The notes beneath the pieces were generated by a model. The model was not told where the DNA came from. It did not search any database and saw only the letters and a program-made list of their open reading frames with translations. A DNA stretch of 43,126 bases from Candidatus Neomicrothrix sp. (GTDB lineage Bacteria > Actinomycetota > Acidimicrobiia > Acidimicrobiales > Aldehydirespiratoraceae), in the NCBI GenBank assembly GCA_017852795.1, contig JAFMKU010000001.1, forward strand, positions 1-43,126. Direction: 5' to 3'. Position numbers and translations under genes: made by a program. The number at the start of each line of letters is the position of its first letter. Positions within the stretch are counted from its first letter, which is position 1. Shown here one piece after another: positions 6,993 to 15,663 of this stretch.

Positions 6993-7561
6993 GGTTCACT
7001 CGTCGGACGTTGGCCGGGGGTGGTTTGGTTCCCGTCTCTTTCGTCGGGTGAGGTCAACAGGTCAGCGAGACGGCTACGGCCACGAGCGATCCGGCTCCGT
7101 ACCGTGCCAGGGGCGACGTCGAGAATGGTCCCGATTTCGGTGTACTCCAATCCCAACAAATCTCTGAGCACAACCGCAGTCCGAAACTCCCACGGCAACT
7201 GTTCGAGTGCCTGATCGATATCGATCCGGTCCGCTACCAGGTCAGGCGATTCACCATTGACCCCGTCGTGACGGTCGAGAGGGGTGTCGTCGGTGTCAAG
7301 CGACAAGGCTGGACGTCGTTCTCGGCGACGAAACTCATCGATGCAGGTATTGGTCGCGATACGAAAGCACCAGGTGGAAAACGCGGAGCGACCATCGAAA
7401 CGTGGCAGACCTCGCACGATCGCGATCAGGGTTTCCTGCGTGGCGTCAAGGGCGTCGGCGTCGTTGCCGGTCAGGCGGCGACAAACCGCGTAGATGCGAT
7501 CCTGATGACGTTGCAACAACTCGTTTAACGAGCTGCGATCACCGGCACGAGCGGCGTCCAA
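6989..7561 (-). CDS. sigM: ECF sigma factor, SigM-like
   Basis: Extracytoplasmic-function sigma-70 factor. Region 2 spans about residues 13-80 (includes DATQETLIAIVRGLPRFDGRS) and region 4 about 116-167, with the helix-turn-helix EYTEIGTILDVAPGTVRSRI. It is the first gene of a leftward group with its anti-sigma factor and the thioredoxin genes, matching the mycobacterial sigM locus. The first ordinary start codon is TTG at 7561, but the frame is open upstream to an in-frame TAA. The codons in between encode SEQNLLDAARAGD, which looks like a normal ECF N-terminus, so translation may begin further upstream, for example at a CTG at 7597. The gene name rests on synteny. Confidence 0.88.
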   Translation of the reverse strand: MDAARAGDRSSLNELLQRHQDRIYAVCRRLTGNDADALDATQETLIAIVRGLPRFDGRSAFSTWCFRIATNTCIDEFRRRERRPALSLDTDDTPLDRHDGVNGESPDLVADRIDIDQALEQLPWEFRTAVVLRDLLGLEYTEIGTILDVAPGTVRSRIARGRSRLADLLTSPDERDGNQTTPGQRPTSEP

Positions 7562-7641
7562 CAGGTTCTGTTCCGAGCGATGGGTGGTGATGTTCAGACC
7601 TTACCGGTCGCTGGTGTCGCCACCAGGGAAACCGGTTGCGA

Positions 7642-8481
7642 CTACTGGGGTGAAGCCACCTGGAATGCGTAGCCGATTACCCGGGGACCACCGTGGGTGC
7701 CAACCACCGGGCCGATGGTTTCCACGCGAGCCGAACTGGTGTCGGTCACTTCGCTCAGGAGGGCGACGAAATCATCAATGTCTGGGGCTTGCCCGTGCAT
7801 GATGGCCAAACTCTCAATCTCGCCATACTTGGCCAGGTTGTCACGGAGCCAGATCAACGACTTCTTTCGGGTGCGCTGCTTCCCGGCTTCTTCCACCGCT
7901 CCCGACGAGATGTCGATAATCGGTTTGATGGAAAGCATCGACCCAAGCAGAGCCTGAGCGTTGCCGATCCGGCCACCCTTTTGCAGGTTCTCCAGCGTGT
8001 CGAGCGCCCCAAATACGAAGGTGTTGGCACTGAGTTGTTCCGTGAGCGCGACCACCTCGTCGATGGATGCTCCCGCCGCGGCGGCCCGGGCCGCTCCCAA
8101 CACGATCAGGCCTTGTCCGGCCGTTACCGACTTCGAATCAACCACACGAATATCGGCGTTCATCGACTCAGCCGCCGTCACCGCCGATTGCATTGTCGCG
8201 GAAACGGCTGAACTCAAGTTGATGCAGACCACCCCGCTGGCACCGTCGTCGAGTTGCCGCTGGAAAGCCTCGGCGAAACGCCCAGGGGAGGGAGCGGCGG
8301 TTTCGGGGAGGGTGTTTGCTTCAGCTAGCAGACGGTAGAACTCGTCAACCTGCAACTGCTCGCGGTCAACGTATTCATCATCACCGAAACGGATCGACAG
8401 CGGCACAACCTCGATGTTGAGCTCAGCAACTTCGGTACCGCGCAGGTCGCAGGCAGAGTCGGTAACAATTCGAACAGTCAC
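7642..8481 (-). CDS. DegV family fatty-acid-binding protein
   Basis: A 279-residue DegV family member; in other bacteria these bind fatty acids and can serve in fatty-acid kinase (FakB) systems. The N-terminus MTVRIVTDSACDL is typical, followed by VVPLSIRFGDDEYVD and TAAPSPGRF, the lipid-pocket region, and the LENLQKGGRIG motif further on. Its ATG overlaps the stop of the upstream DUF6049-like gene by 4 bp. No FakA-like kinase is present in the window. In mycobacteria this slot between the sigM pair and the DUF6049 gene is held by murJ. Confidence 0.9.
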   Translation of the reverse strand: MTVRIVTDSACDLRGTEVAELNIEVVPLSIRFGDDEYVDREQLQVDEFYRLLAEANTLPETAAPSPGRFAEAFQRQLDDGASGVVCINLSSAVSATMQSAVTAAESMNADIRVVDSKSVTAGQGLIVLGAARAAAAGASIDEVVALTEQLSANTFVFGALDTLENLQKGGRIGNAQALLGSMLSIKPIIDISSGAVEEAGKQRTRKKSLIWLRDNLAKYGEIESLAIMHGQAPDIDDFVALLSEVTDTSSARVETIGPVVGTHGGPRVIGYAFQVASPQ

Positions 8482-10490
8482 GATGGTGATCCCTCTTGGT
8501 TCGTGGTCAGAGTTGGTGCCTGCAAGCTAGCAGCGAGGCGAGTTCGGCGAAGACGTTGGAAGGTACGAGCCCACCAGACCAGCAGAACCAGCCCGGCGAT
8601 GAGGGTGACGATCAGTCCCAAACCGGACAACACCGTGGAACGAACCGCGACGGCACCGGTCGTCAACAGCAGTTCGCCGTCGAGAGAAAACACACTGATC
8701 TGCAGGCGGGCATCACCGGATCCCACCGAGGCCACCGGAACCGACAACTCGGTGATCCCGGGTTCGGCGAGCACCACAAATTCTTGCCCGTTGGGGAAAC
8801 GAAGCTTGTCGCTCGACACCCGAACCATGAGCGAGAGGGGAGTGTCGCTGGCGTTGTCGATCACCACGGGAAGCGGTGCTTCTTTCGCGGCCAACGTGAT
8901 GCGTTCCGGCTCGCGAACGGTCACGGTGGAAACCACCGTCTCCACTTGATCGAAGATGGAGTCGATGAAGGTCAGGCGCTGCTCGGCGGTGAGTTCGTCG
9001 GCCAACGCCACCCGCAGCAACTGTTCGATGGACCGTTCGGTGGCTTGGACTCCGGGCAACATCGCACGAAACGAATCAAACGCCTCGTTGGCATTCAGGA
9101 GCGAAGATGCGCTGGCCGAGTAGTCGTCGGGTGGCGAGCTGATCAACTGAGCCTGTGGCGGAAGCGTGTACGGCGAAGGCGAGCCATCTCGGGCCAGCAG
9201 CGCTTCTATCTCTGCGGTACCAACCCGTTGGTTGGAGTTCACCAGATCGATCAGTGCGGCAAGGGCCGCGGGGTTGACCGCTGAAACATCAACCACCATG
9301 GCTTCGTCGTAATCGCTTCGCCACCCCTGCAACCAGAGCCGAGCGTATTGCTGCTGGGCGAGCAGTTCGGGATCGATCCCGTCGAGCGCCGATTGAATGG
9401 ATCGGTTGATGGGAAGCACGGGGATGGTCTGCCCGTCTTCGTCGCGTAGTAGCAACGGGTGACCGGGGAGCTGCTGCTGACCAAACCAAGAAATCTGCTC
9501 GGCTTCAACTACGGCGCCCCGAAGGCCGGCAGTCCTGAGCAACGAAAGGGTTTCCGGAGTGGTGTCGGCATCCAACCAACCGACGGTCGACGTTTCCCGC
9601 CCCAGCACTCGGTCCACTTCCGACACCCCGTAGGCATAAGCGTCAAGTACGCGATCAGCGGCGCCAGCAACCCGCCAGGATTCCTCATCAAGGTTGACCC
9701 AGGGCGTCAGCGAAAGGCTGTGGTCGCTGAGGAGTTGTTTGAGGCGGGCAAGTGCAACGGAAGCATCCGACTGGCCGGCCGCACCCTCGCTGGAATCCGT
9801 AGCCGGATCACTTTCTCGCTCGACTTCGCTTACCACGAGATCTTTGAGCGCTGATAACGCCTCCGGTTGCACCGCAACCAGCGCCCCATCACGAACTAGC
9901 TCCAGCGCTTCGGCCACCTGAGAAACCATTTCTTCTGGATCGAGGTTGATCAGACCGTTGGACAGATGGCTGAGCGGCAGGTCGGTGTCAACCAGAAAAC
10001 CGAGATCGAGCCGTCCACCGCTCGTCGGTTCGTCGACGATGATCGAGGTGGTGATCGAATCCACCAAATCACCGTTTTCGATCAAGTCGATGGTGACAGG
10101 AAGCACGCCTGGAGCCCGTCGGAGAATCAACCCGATTTCGTCGTCGGGGAGCTGGATTGAGACGATCCCGGTGGAGCCAACAGATCGCTCGGCAAGATCC
10201 GAAACCGTAAACAGGCTGATCGACGGACCACTTCGCCCAAAGCGGTAGGCGTAGTCCAAGGCTTCCAAGTCAATCAGGGGCCCCCCGACTCGGATCTCTA
10301 ACTGTTGCGGAACGTTGCTGGACGGAACCCGCAAGTTGATCTCTACCGACTCGGTGTCAACAAACGTGGTTTGGGATACCAGGTCAAGGCGCCCGCTTCG
10401 CTGAGCCGATGCCGGACCGACCGGGAACGAAACGAACGACGAGGCCATGATGACGGCGAGGAGACAACGAACAGCTGATGATCTGGTCAT
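8478..10490 (-). CDS. DUF6049-like exported, C-terminally anchored protein
   Basis: A 670-residue protein with an N-terminal signal peptide (cleavage likely after GPASA, about residue 29), a large Ser/Leu/Val-rich extracytoplasmic domain and a C-terminal membrane segment (about 624-645, LGLIVTLIAGLVLLVWW) followed by a basic tail. The middle portion (about residues 190-390) has a polysaccharide-deacetylase-like feel, with PWVNLDEESW and TVGWLDADTTPETL, but I cannot assign activity. Size, topology and position match Rv3909 of the mycobacterial cwlM/sigM/pcnA region, hence the DUF6049 call. It overlaps both neighbours by 4 bp, in a GNAT-DUF6049-degV operon. Confidence 0.75.
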   Translation of the reverse strand: MTRSSAVRCLLAVIMASSFVSFPVGPASAQRSGRLDLVSQTTFVDTESVEINLRVPSSNVPQQLEIRVGGPLIDLEALDYAYRFGRSGPSISLFTVSDLAERSVGSTGIVSIQLPDDEIGLILRRAPGVLPVTIDLIENGDLVDSITTSIIVDEPTSGGRLDLGFLVDTDLPLSHLSNGLINLDPEEMVSQVAEALELVRDGALVAVQPEALSALKDLVVSEVERESDPATDSSEGAAGQSDASVALARLKQLLSDHSLSLTPWVNLDEESWRVAGAADRVLDAYAYGVSEVDRVLGRETSTVGWLDADTTPETLSLLRTAGLRGAVVEAEQISWFGQQQLPGHPLLLRDEDGQTIPVLPINRSIQSALDGIDPELLAQQQYARLWLQGWRSDYDEAMVVDVSAVNPAALAALIDLVNSNQRVGTAEIEALLARDGSPSPYTLPPQAQLISSPPDDYSASASSLLNANEAFDSFRAMLPGVQATERSIEQLLRVALADELTAEQRLTFIDSIFDQVETVVSTVTVREPERITLAAKEAPLPVVIDNASDTPLSLMVRVSSDKLRFPNGQEFVVLAEPGITELSVPVASVGSGDARLQISVFSLDGELLLTTGAVAVRSTVLSGLGLIVTLIAGLVLLVWWARTFQRLRRTRLAASLQAPTLTTNQEGSPS

Positions 10491-11191
10491 AGTTCACGCT
10501 GCATGACGGAAAGTTGGTGCGAGGCGGGCACGAAACCCAACCGGGTGTAGAGGCGCAGCGCAGGTTCGTTGGCTTCTTGGGTGTTGACCCAACAGGTCAA
10601 GCTGTGACGGCGGCGCAGCCAATGAAGTGCATCGGCAACGAGGGCTTGCCCCAGCCCGGTTCGTTGGCTTCGGACCGAAATAGCCAACCGTTGAAGGTAT
10701 CCCTGACGTTGGGCTTGGCCGGTTATGGCATAACCGAGCAACTCGTGGTCGCGCGCTACCCGCAGTCGTGCCACCGGCGTTGCTCCGATCGCCTCGTCGA
10801 GGCCATCTCGATCCAACTGCCAGAACGGCTCGAAGGTTTCTTTGTCGAGTTCCAAAATGCTCAACCGGTCCCGGGCGGTGGCGCGCCGAAGGCCGAGCGA
10901 GCGGGAAGGGCGGTCGGGGAGAGGGAGCGTGAGGTCTCGTTGGAGAAGGTGAAGTGCTTCTCGTTTAACGAAACCTGCCTCACCGAACTGGTCTCGTTCG
11001 GCGGGTCCCACCGCGGCGGTTATCACGGTTCGAAAACCTTGCCCGTGAAGGTGCTCGACTGCTTGTCCGAGCGCCACCGGGGTGAGCGAGGACGCGTTGC
11101 TCAACGGAACGAGGTAGGCAACGTCGGCGCTGCCGCGCCACCGTCCCATCCGAAGGCGTGCCGCCTCAACCGAAAATGGATACGTCCCCAT
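10487..11191 (-). CDS. GNAT family N-acetyltransferase
   Basis: Acetyl-CoA-dependent acyltransferase of unknown substrate, 234 residues. The C-terminal half has the GNAT fold: LRRATARDRLSILELD at its beginning, LLGYAITG (strand 4), LQRLAISVRSQRTGLGQALV (the acetyl-CoA-binding Q/RxxGxG/A loop) and NEPALRLYTRLGFVP near the end, typical of RimI-like enzymes. The frame is open further upstream to 11566, but that part is antisense to pcnA, so I start at the ATG at 11191; an ATG at 11149 is a second option. It is the first gene of the leftward operon and divergent from pcnA, about 85 bp apart. Confidence 0.85.
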   Translation of the reverse strand: MGTYPFSVEAARLRMGRWRGSADVAYLVPLSNASSLTPVALGQAVEHLHGQGFRTVITAAVGPAERDQFGEAGFVKREALHLLQRDLTLPLPDRPSRSLGLRRATARDRLSILELDKETFEPFWQLDRDGLDEAIGATPVARLRVARDHELLGYAITGQAQRQGYLQRLAISVRSQRTGLGQALVADALHWLRRRHSLTCWVNTQEANEPALRLYTRLGFVPASHQLSVMQREL

Positions 11192-11275
11192 GGTTGGGTA
11201 CACGATACGCGCTGCGTGAACGGGGCTACGCTCCAGCCATGTTGTTCCCCGTTTCGGTGGCTGGCCGGTAGCACG

Positions 11276-12556
11276 ATGACGGTCACCTTTGGCGCCAGCC
11301 TGAACGACGCGTTGGAGGCGGTTGGTCCGCTCGCTGAGCGGTTCGCGTCGGCTGGGTATCGGCTGTATTTGGTTGGTGGGGTGGTGCGTGACGACCTGAT
11401 GGGCCGAGTGCGACCCGACAACGATTACGACCTGACCACCGACGCTCGCCCCGACGCGATTCGGGCGCTGGTGGCAGAACACGCCGAAGCGGTTTGGGCC
11501 CAAGGTGAACGGTTCGGGACCATTGGCTGTCGGATCGCGGGGCGAGACTACGAGATCACCACCCATCGTTCTGATGCGTACGGTTCGACTTCTCGAAAGC
11601 CCGAAGTGGTGTTTGGCGACAGCATTGAAGTGGACTTGTCGCGTCGTGATTTCACCGTCAACTCGTTGGCGGTTGACACCGTGAGCGGCGAACTCTTCGA
11701 TCCGTTCGGTGGTGTCGATGATCTGCAGGCGGGAATCCTTCGGACCCCAAGTGGACCAGATATTTCGTTTTCTGATGACCCGCTGCGCATGGTGCGCGCC
11801 GCTCGCTTCATCGCGACTCTGGGGCTGGAACCGTCAGAGGACGTGGTTTTCGCGGCACAGGAGTTGCGGTCCCGGTTGGGGATTGTTGCCGTGGAACGGA
11901 TCCGTGAAGAACTCGACAAGACGCTTCGGTTACCGGACCCTCAGCCTGGTTTGGCGTTTCTTCGTCGGTGCGGGTTACTGACCGAACTCCTGCCGGGCCT
12001 GGCCCGACTCGATGCCGCCCAGGTTGGTGCGAAAGTGGGTCGGGTGGAAGATCGCCCCGAGATGCGCTGGGCTGCGCTGCTGTCCGACCTTGCTCCTGAC
12101 CTGGCGGTGGAGGAGCTTCGGCGGCTGAAACCAAGCAGCGATTTGGTTACGGCGGTGACCTGGTTTCTGCGTTCCACTGGTTGGTCCGGGTCGGTGGGCG
12201 TGCCCACAACCCGTGAACAGATCCGGCGACTGGCGGCGTCCACACCAGAAGGCCAGTCACTGGAAGACCTCTTTTCCTTCGCCAAACTCCTTGGCGACAG
12301 CCCGGACGGGTTGGTTGAAGCCGTCGAACTGCTGGCTTCGCTGCGGGTTGAAGAACCAGACTTGGATCGGCCGATGCCACCACTGAGCGGAGATCAGATC
12401 GCCAACCTGCTTCGCGTCGAACCAGGACCGGTGCTCGGACAAGCACACCGGATGTTGCTCGAACACCGTTTCGTTCATGGCCCGGTCAGCGACGATCAAG
12501 CCGAGCTTCTGGTTCGATCGTGGTTCGACGAGCGCCAGACGTCGGCGGGGAGCTAG
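11276..12556 (+). CDS. pcnA: CCA-adding tRNA nucleotidyltransferase (class II)
   Basis: Adds or repairs the 3' CCA end of tRNAs. The nucleotidyltransferase head is clear: LVGGVVRD (32-39), the catalytic DYD (50-52), RRDFTVNSLAVD (123-134) and DPLRMVRAARF (168-178), followed by the VERIREELDK helix. In the usual actinobacterial enzyme an HD domain follows; here the expected HD pair reads SD (LLSDLAPD, about 268-275) and the region is short, so the phosphohydrolase part looks degenerate. Length is 426 residues against roughly 470-490 for many relatives. I chose the ATG at 11276 because the open frame upstream is antisense to the GNAT gene. Its stop shares a CTAG with the converging methyltransferase gene. 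Confidence 0.9.
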   Translation: MTVTFGASLNDALEAVGPLAERFASAGYRLYLVGGVVRDDLMGRVRPDNDYDLTTDARPDAIRALVAEHAEAVWAQGERFGTIGCRIAGRDYEITTHRSDAYGSTSRKPEVVFGDSIEVDLSRRDFTVNSLAVDTVSGELFDPFGGVDDLQAGILRTPSGPDISFSDDPLRMVRAARFIATLGLEPSEDVVFAAQELRSRLGIVAVERIREELDKTLRLPDPQPGLAFLRRCGLLTELLPGLARLDAAQVGAKVGRVEDRPEMRWAALLSDLAPDLAVEELRRLKPSSDLVTAVTWFLRSTGWSGSVGVPTTREQIRRLAASTPEGQSLEDLFSFAKLLGDSPDGLVEAVELLASLRVEEPDLDRPMPPLSGDQIANLLRVEPGPVLGQAHRMLLEHRFVHGPVSDDQAELLVRSWFDERQTSAGS

Positions 12557-13191
12557 GCGCCGAGCCGCCGCCCGCGAACGATCAGCGTTTCGGGGGTTAC
12601 ACCGTGTCCGGGCCGTTCCAGCAAGGCGTCGACGACGAACTTGTTGCGGCTCAAAATGGTGACCAATTCCTCGGCCGGATGCACGAAGCGTTCACCAACC
12701 GGCTGCCCGGCGATCCACGGGATGTCCGCAGCAGAGGGCGTTTCGGATCTGGCGCAGAGCGCGGCCGGGTGGGGGAGCGCGAGCAGGAGATGGCCTCCGG
12801 TTCGCAACACCCGATGCACCTGGCGAACGACGCGTTCGAGATTGTCAGTCAGGCTCAAGCTCCAGACAGAAACGACAAGGTCCACGTCTTCGGCTCGAAG
12901 AAACGCCAACTCGGCCGGGCCCGCCTGGTGAAACTCGACGGTCACGCCTTGACGGGTCGCAAGTTTGCGGGCGGCCTGCAACTGGTCCACGTCCGGGTCG
13001 GTAGCGAACACGCGAGCGCCTCGCTTGGCTAGACCCACCGCGCTATGTCCGGCCCCGCATCCAAGGTCCACAATTCGACGGTTGGTCGGGTCGCCAAGCA
13101 ACCGGCGGTCAAGGTCGGCCCCGAGGCGAGGCCCTAACTCGACATGGCTGAGGGGGCGGGCGCTGGGGCTGCGAACGTCATAGCCGGGCAT
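12553..13191 (-). CDS. Class I SAM-dependent methyltransferase
   Basis: A 212-residue methyltransferase of unknown substrate. The SAM-binding motif I VDLGCGAGHSAVGLA is at about residues 41-55, motif II FATDPDVDQL follows at about 62-71, and VLRTGGHLLLALPHP is a typical UbiE/Methyltransf_11 strand. It converges with pcnA and both stop codons fall within one CTAG palindrome. It is divergent from the DUF5318 gene, with 57 bp between starts. Nothing in the neighbours indicates the substrate. Confidence 0.85.
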   Translation of the reverse strand: MPGYDVRSPSARPLSHVELGPRLGADLDRRLLGDPTNRRIVDLGCGAGHSAVGLAKRGARVFATDPDVDQLQAARKLATRQGVTVEFHQAGPAELAFLRAEDVDLVVSVWSLSLTDNLERVVRQVHRVLRTGGHLLLALPHPAALCARSETPSAADIPWIAGQPVGERFVHPAEELVTILSRNKFVVDALLERPGHGVTPETLIVRGRRLGA

Positions 13192-13248
13192 AGCCCACAG
13201 TACAGCCGGAGCGAACCGCGAGCGGGTGGAGGGCTACCCTCGGGGGGT

Positions 13249-13641
13249 ATGTCGAGAAGCAAGCTTGGGCTTCAGTCGCTGGGGGCAGACGGTGGCGTCA
13301 ACTATCGGTTGGCGCGCGAAGCAACGCTGGCGGCCTGGCGGGAGGGTGAACTGAGCCGGGAGCAGGTGTGTGACGGCCAACCGGAACTGCAACGCAACGC
13401 GCAGTTTTGTGGAACACCGACCGGACGGCCCTGCCCGGTGTGTGACGAGCTTGAACTGGTTGAAGTCACCTACGTGTTCGGCCCTCGGCTTCCCAAACAT
13501 GGACGCTGCATCACCAGCGATGCCGAGCTAACCCGGCTCGCCGCCCGAAAGTCGTCCTTTCTGGGGTTTGTGATTGAGGTGTGCGTGACCTGCCGCTGGA
13601 ACCATCTCATGGAGCGGCGGATGATCGGCGACGACCGGTAA
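13249..13641 (+). CDS. DUF5318 family protein with two CxxC pairs
   Basis: Conserved actinobacterial protein of unknown function, 130 residues from the ATG at 13249. It has the family pattern: an early REATLAAWREGELSREQVCD helix, then CPVC, YVFGPRLP, and a late EVCVTCRWNHL. The two CxxC pairs probably bind one zinc ion. The frame is open upstream to 13144, but that part overlaps the divergent methyltransferase start and looks non-coding. The next gene is panB, 97 bp downstream, which has its own likely promoter. Confidence 0.8.
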   Translation: MSRSKLGLQSLGADGGVNYRLAREATLAAWREGELSREQVCDGQPELQRNAQFCGTPTGRPCPVCDELELVEVTYVFGPRLPKHGRCITSDAELTRLAARKSSFLGFVIEVCVTCRWNHLMERRMIGDDR

Positions 13642-13660
13642 GTTGCCGACGCGAAAACCC

Positions 13661-13690
13661 TTGTTGTTTGCCCTTTGATAGGGGTAGCAT
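13661..13690 (+). promoter_or_regulatory. Candidate promoter for panB
   Basis: TTGTTG (13661-13666) and TAGCAT (13685-13690) are 18 bp apart, a plausible -35/-10 pair about 50 bp upstream of the panB start in an otherwise GC-rich stretch. Prediction only. Confidence 0.3.
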
Positions 13691-13738
13691 TTCTTTACCG
13701 CTGGCAGCCTTGTGCGCTGGACGGGAAAGGAGAATCAC

Positions 13739-14590
13739 ATGGGCCTCTCCGCCCCAAGTATTTCCTCGGTGAAGGTGCGTAACGGCGCTGACCCGTTGGT
13801 CATGGTGACCGCCTACGACGCGCCCGGAGCCCGGATCGCAAGTGCGGCTGGTGCCGACATCATCCTGGTTGGCGATTCGGTAGCGATGGTGGTGCTCGGT
13901 TACGACGACACGTTGCAGGTCACCGTTGACGACATGGTGCATCACATCGCCGCGGTGGCTCGGGCGAAACCGAACTGCCACATTGTTGGCGATCTGCCAT
14001 GGATGAGCTACCACGTGTCACCCGAGGACACGGTGCGCAACGCGGCGGCGCTGATGCGGGCCGGTGCGCATTCGGTCAAACTTGAAGGTGGCCGCAAACG
14101 GCTCCCGATGATCGAAAAGATTATTGACGCCGAGATCCCGGTCATGGGCCACATCGGCCTTACCCCGCAGTCGGTTCACGCCATGGGTGGATTCAAGGTG
14201 CAGGGCCGCCAAGCGGAGCAGGCCCGCAAGTTGGTGCAGGCCGCGAAGTCGCTGGAACACGCCGGCTGTTATGCCTTGGTGCTCGAAGGTGTTCCGGTCC
14301 GGGTTGCTCAGGCGGTGACCGAAGCAGTTTCGATCCCCACCATTGGAATTGGCGCAGGTCCACACACCGATGGTCAGGTGCTCGTGTACCACGACCTGCT
14401 CGGGCTTGAGGATCGGATGATTCCGAAGTTCGTTCGTCGCTACGCCGATCTCAACTCGGCGTCGGTCGAGGCGATCCAGGCGTTTGCCAGCGATGTGCGC
14501 AGCGGCGCTTTCCCCGATGAATGCGAGTCGTACCACATGGCCGATGACCAGGCCGCCGAACTGCTGGGCCTGTACGGCCACACCGACTAA
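13739..14590 (+). CDS. panB: 3-methyl-2-oxobutanoate hydroxymethyltransferase
   Basis: Ketopantoate hydroxymethyltransferase, the first step of pantothenate and CoA synthesis: transfers a hydroxymethyl group from 5,10-methylene-THF to ketoisovalerate. The 283-residue TIM-barrel protein shows MVTAYDAPGA, the metal-binding ILVGDS (42-47), GHIGLTPQ (137-144) and the catalytic glutamate in VLEGVP (E183). The ATG at 13739 is preceded by AAAGGAGA, a strong ribosome binding site. No other pan genes are nearby. A downstream gene in the same direction starts 110 bp later and encodes an asparaginase. Confidence 0.96.
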   Translation: MGLSAPSISSVKVRNGADPLVMVTAYDAPGARIASAAGADIILVGDSVAMVVLGYDDTLQVTVDDMVHHIAAVARAKPNCHIVGDLPWMSYHVSPEDTVRNAAALMRAGAHSVKLEGGRKRLPMIEKIIDAEIPVMGHIGLTPQSVHAMGGFKVQGRQAEQARKLVQAAKSLEHAGCYALVLEGVPVRVAQAVTEAVSIPTIGIGAGPHTDGQVLVYHDLLGLEDRMIPKFVRRYADLNSASVEAIQAFASDVRSGAFPDECESYHMADDQAAELLGLYGHTD

Positions 14591-14700
14591 CCACTGGTCA
14601 CCGAGACACGAAACCCTTCGGTGCGGGTTGACGCTTAGGTTTCTTGTTCTGGGCCTGATCCGGTTACCCAAGGGGTCGGGCGTGGGGCACACTGTGGGGC

Positions 14701-15648
14701 ATGTCCCCTCCGTTGGTTGTTGAGGTTTTGCGTGGTTCGGCGGTTGAGAGCGTCCACGAAGTTGACGTCTCGGTGGTGGGTCGCGACGGGCATCGCTCCG
14801 GTTGGGGAAACCCGTCGCGTTTGGTGATGGCCCGTTCGGCGCTGAAACCGATCCAGGCGCTGCCGCTGATCACTTCCGGTGCCGCCGACGCGTTTGGGCT
14901 AAGCGACGCGCATCTGGCGCTGGCGTGTGCGAGCCATGGTGGCGAACCCGTTCATGTCGAACTGGTTGACGACTGGTTGGAACGAATCGGGTGCACTTCG
15001 GAGGATCTGGAATGTGGGCCGCAGCTTCCGTCGGCGCTGGCAGCCGGCCATGAGTTGGTTCGGGCCGGACAAACCCCTGATCGACGCCATAACAACTGTT
15101 CAGGCAAACACTGTGGCTTTCTGACGGTGTGTCGACACGTCGGCCTTGACCCTCGGGGCTACATCGGGGTCGATCATCCGCTGCAACGTGACCTCATCAC
15201 CCCGGCCATTGAGACGATGTGTGGGGTGTCTCTGGATGGGCAGACCCCGGGTATCGACGGATGTGGAATACCGGTCTGGCAGTTCCCTCTGGATCGGCTG
15301 GCGGCGGGATGGGCTGGCATGACTGAGCGGGTGGAAGGCCAGCGGCTGATGGCGGCGATGGTGGCGAACCCGTTTCTGGTAGCCGGAACCGATCGCTGCT
15401 GCACGAACGTTATGGAAGCAGCTGCTGGTGCGCTGGTGGTGAAAACCGGGGCAGAAGGTGTGTTTTGTGGGGCTCACCCTGAGTCGGGGCTGGCCTGGGC
15501 GATCAAGTCACGCGACGGGGCGCAACGGGCGGCGGAGGCTGCGTTGCTGTGGCTGATTGCCGATCTGGGATTCTCGATCAACGTGGAGATGCCGACGTTG
15601 AGGAACTGGTCGGGACAGACCGTGGGTTCGATACGGGTACGGCCCTAA
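14701..15648 (+). CDS. Asparaginase (type II-like, PF06089 family)
   Basis: Protein of the thermolabile L-asparaginase / Asparaginase_II family, 315 residues, predicted to hydrolyse L-asparagine to aspartate and ammonia in the cytoplasm. Recognisable segments are VEVLRGSAVES at the start, RSALKPIQALPL (about 45-56), LALACASHGGEP (about 73-84), NNCSGKHCGFL (about 130-140) and IDGCGIPVW (about 179-187). There is no signal peptide. It follows panB by 110 bp with no clear terminator between. The ATG at 14701 has only weak ribosome-binding sequence. Confidence 0.9.
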   Translation: MSPPLVVEVLRGSAVESVHEVDVSVVGRDGHRSGWGNPSRLVMARSALKPIQALPLITSGAADAFGLSDAHLALACASHGGEPVHVELVDDWLERIGCTSEDLECGPQLPSALAAGHELVRAGQTPDRRHNNCSGKHCGFLTVCRHVGLDPRGYIGVDHPLQRDLITPAIETMCGVSLDGQTPGIDGCGIPVWQFPLDRLAAGWAGMTERVEGQRLMAAMVANPFLVAGTDRCCTNVMEAAAGALVVKTGAEGVFCGAHPESGLAWAIKSRDGAQRAAEAALLWLIADLGFSINVEMPTLRNWSGQTVGSIRVRP

Positions 15649-15663
15649 GGGCAGTACTTCTGC

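Noticed and set aside
10514-11275. N-terminal extension of the pcnA open frame
   Set aside because: The added 254 codons are antisense to the GNAT gene and have no nucleotidyltransferase character; the ATG at 11276 begins the recognisable enzyme.
11192-11566. N-terminal extension of the GNAT open frame
   Set aside because: These codons are antisense to pcnA and carry no GNAT motifs; the ATG at 11191 is preferred.
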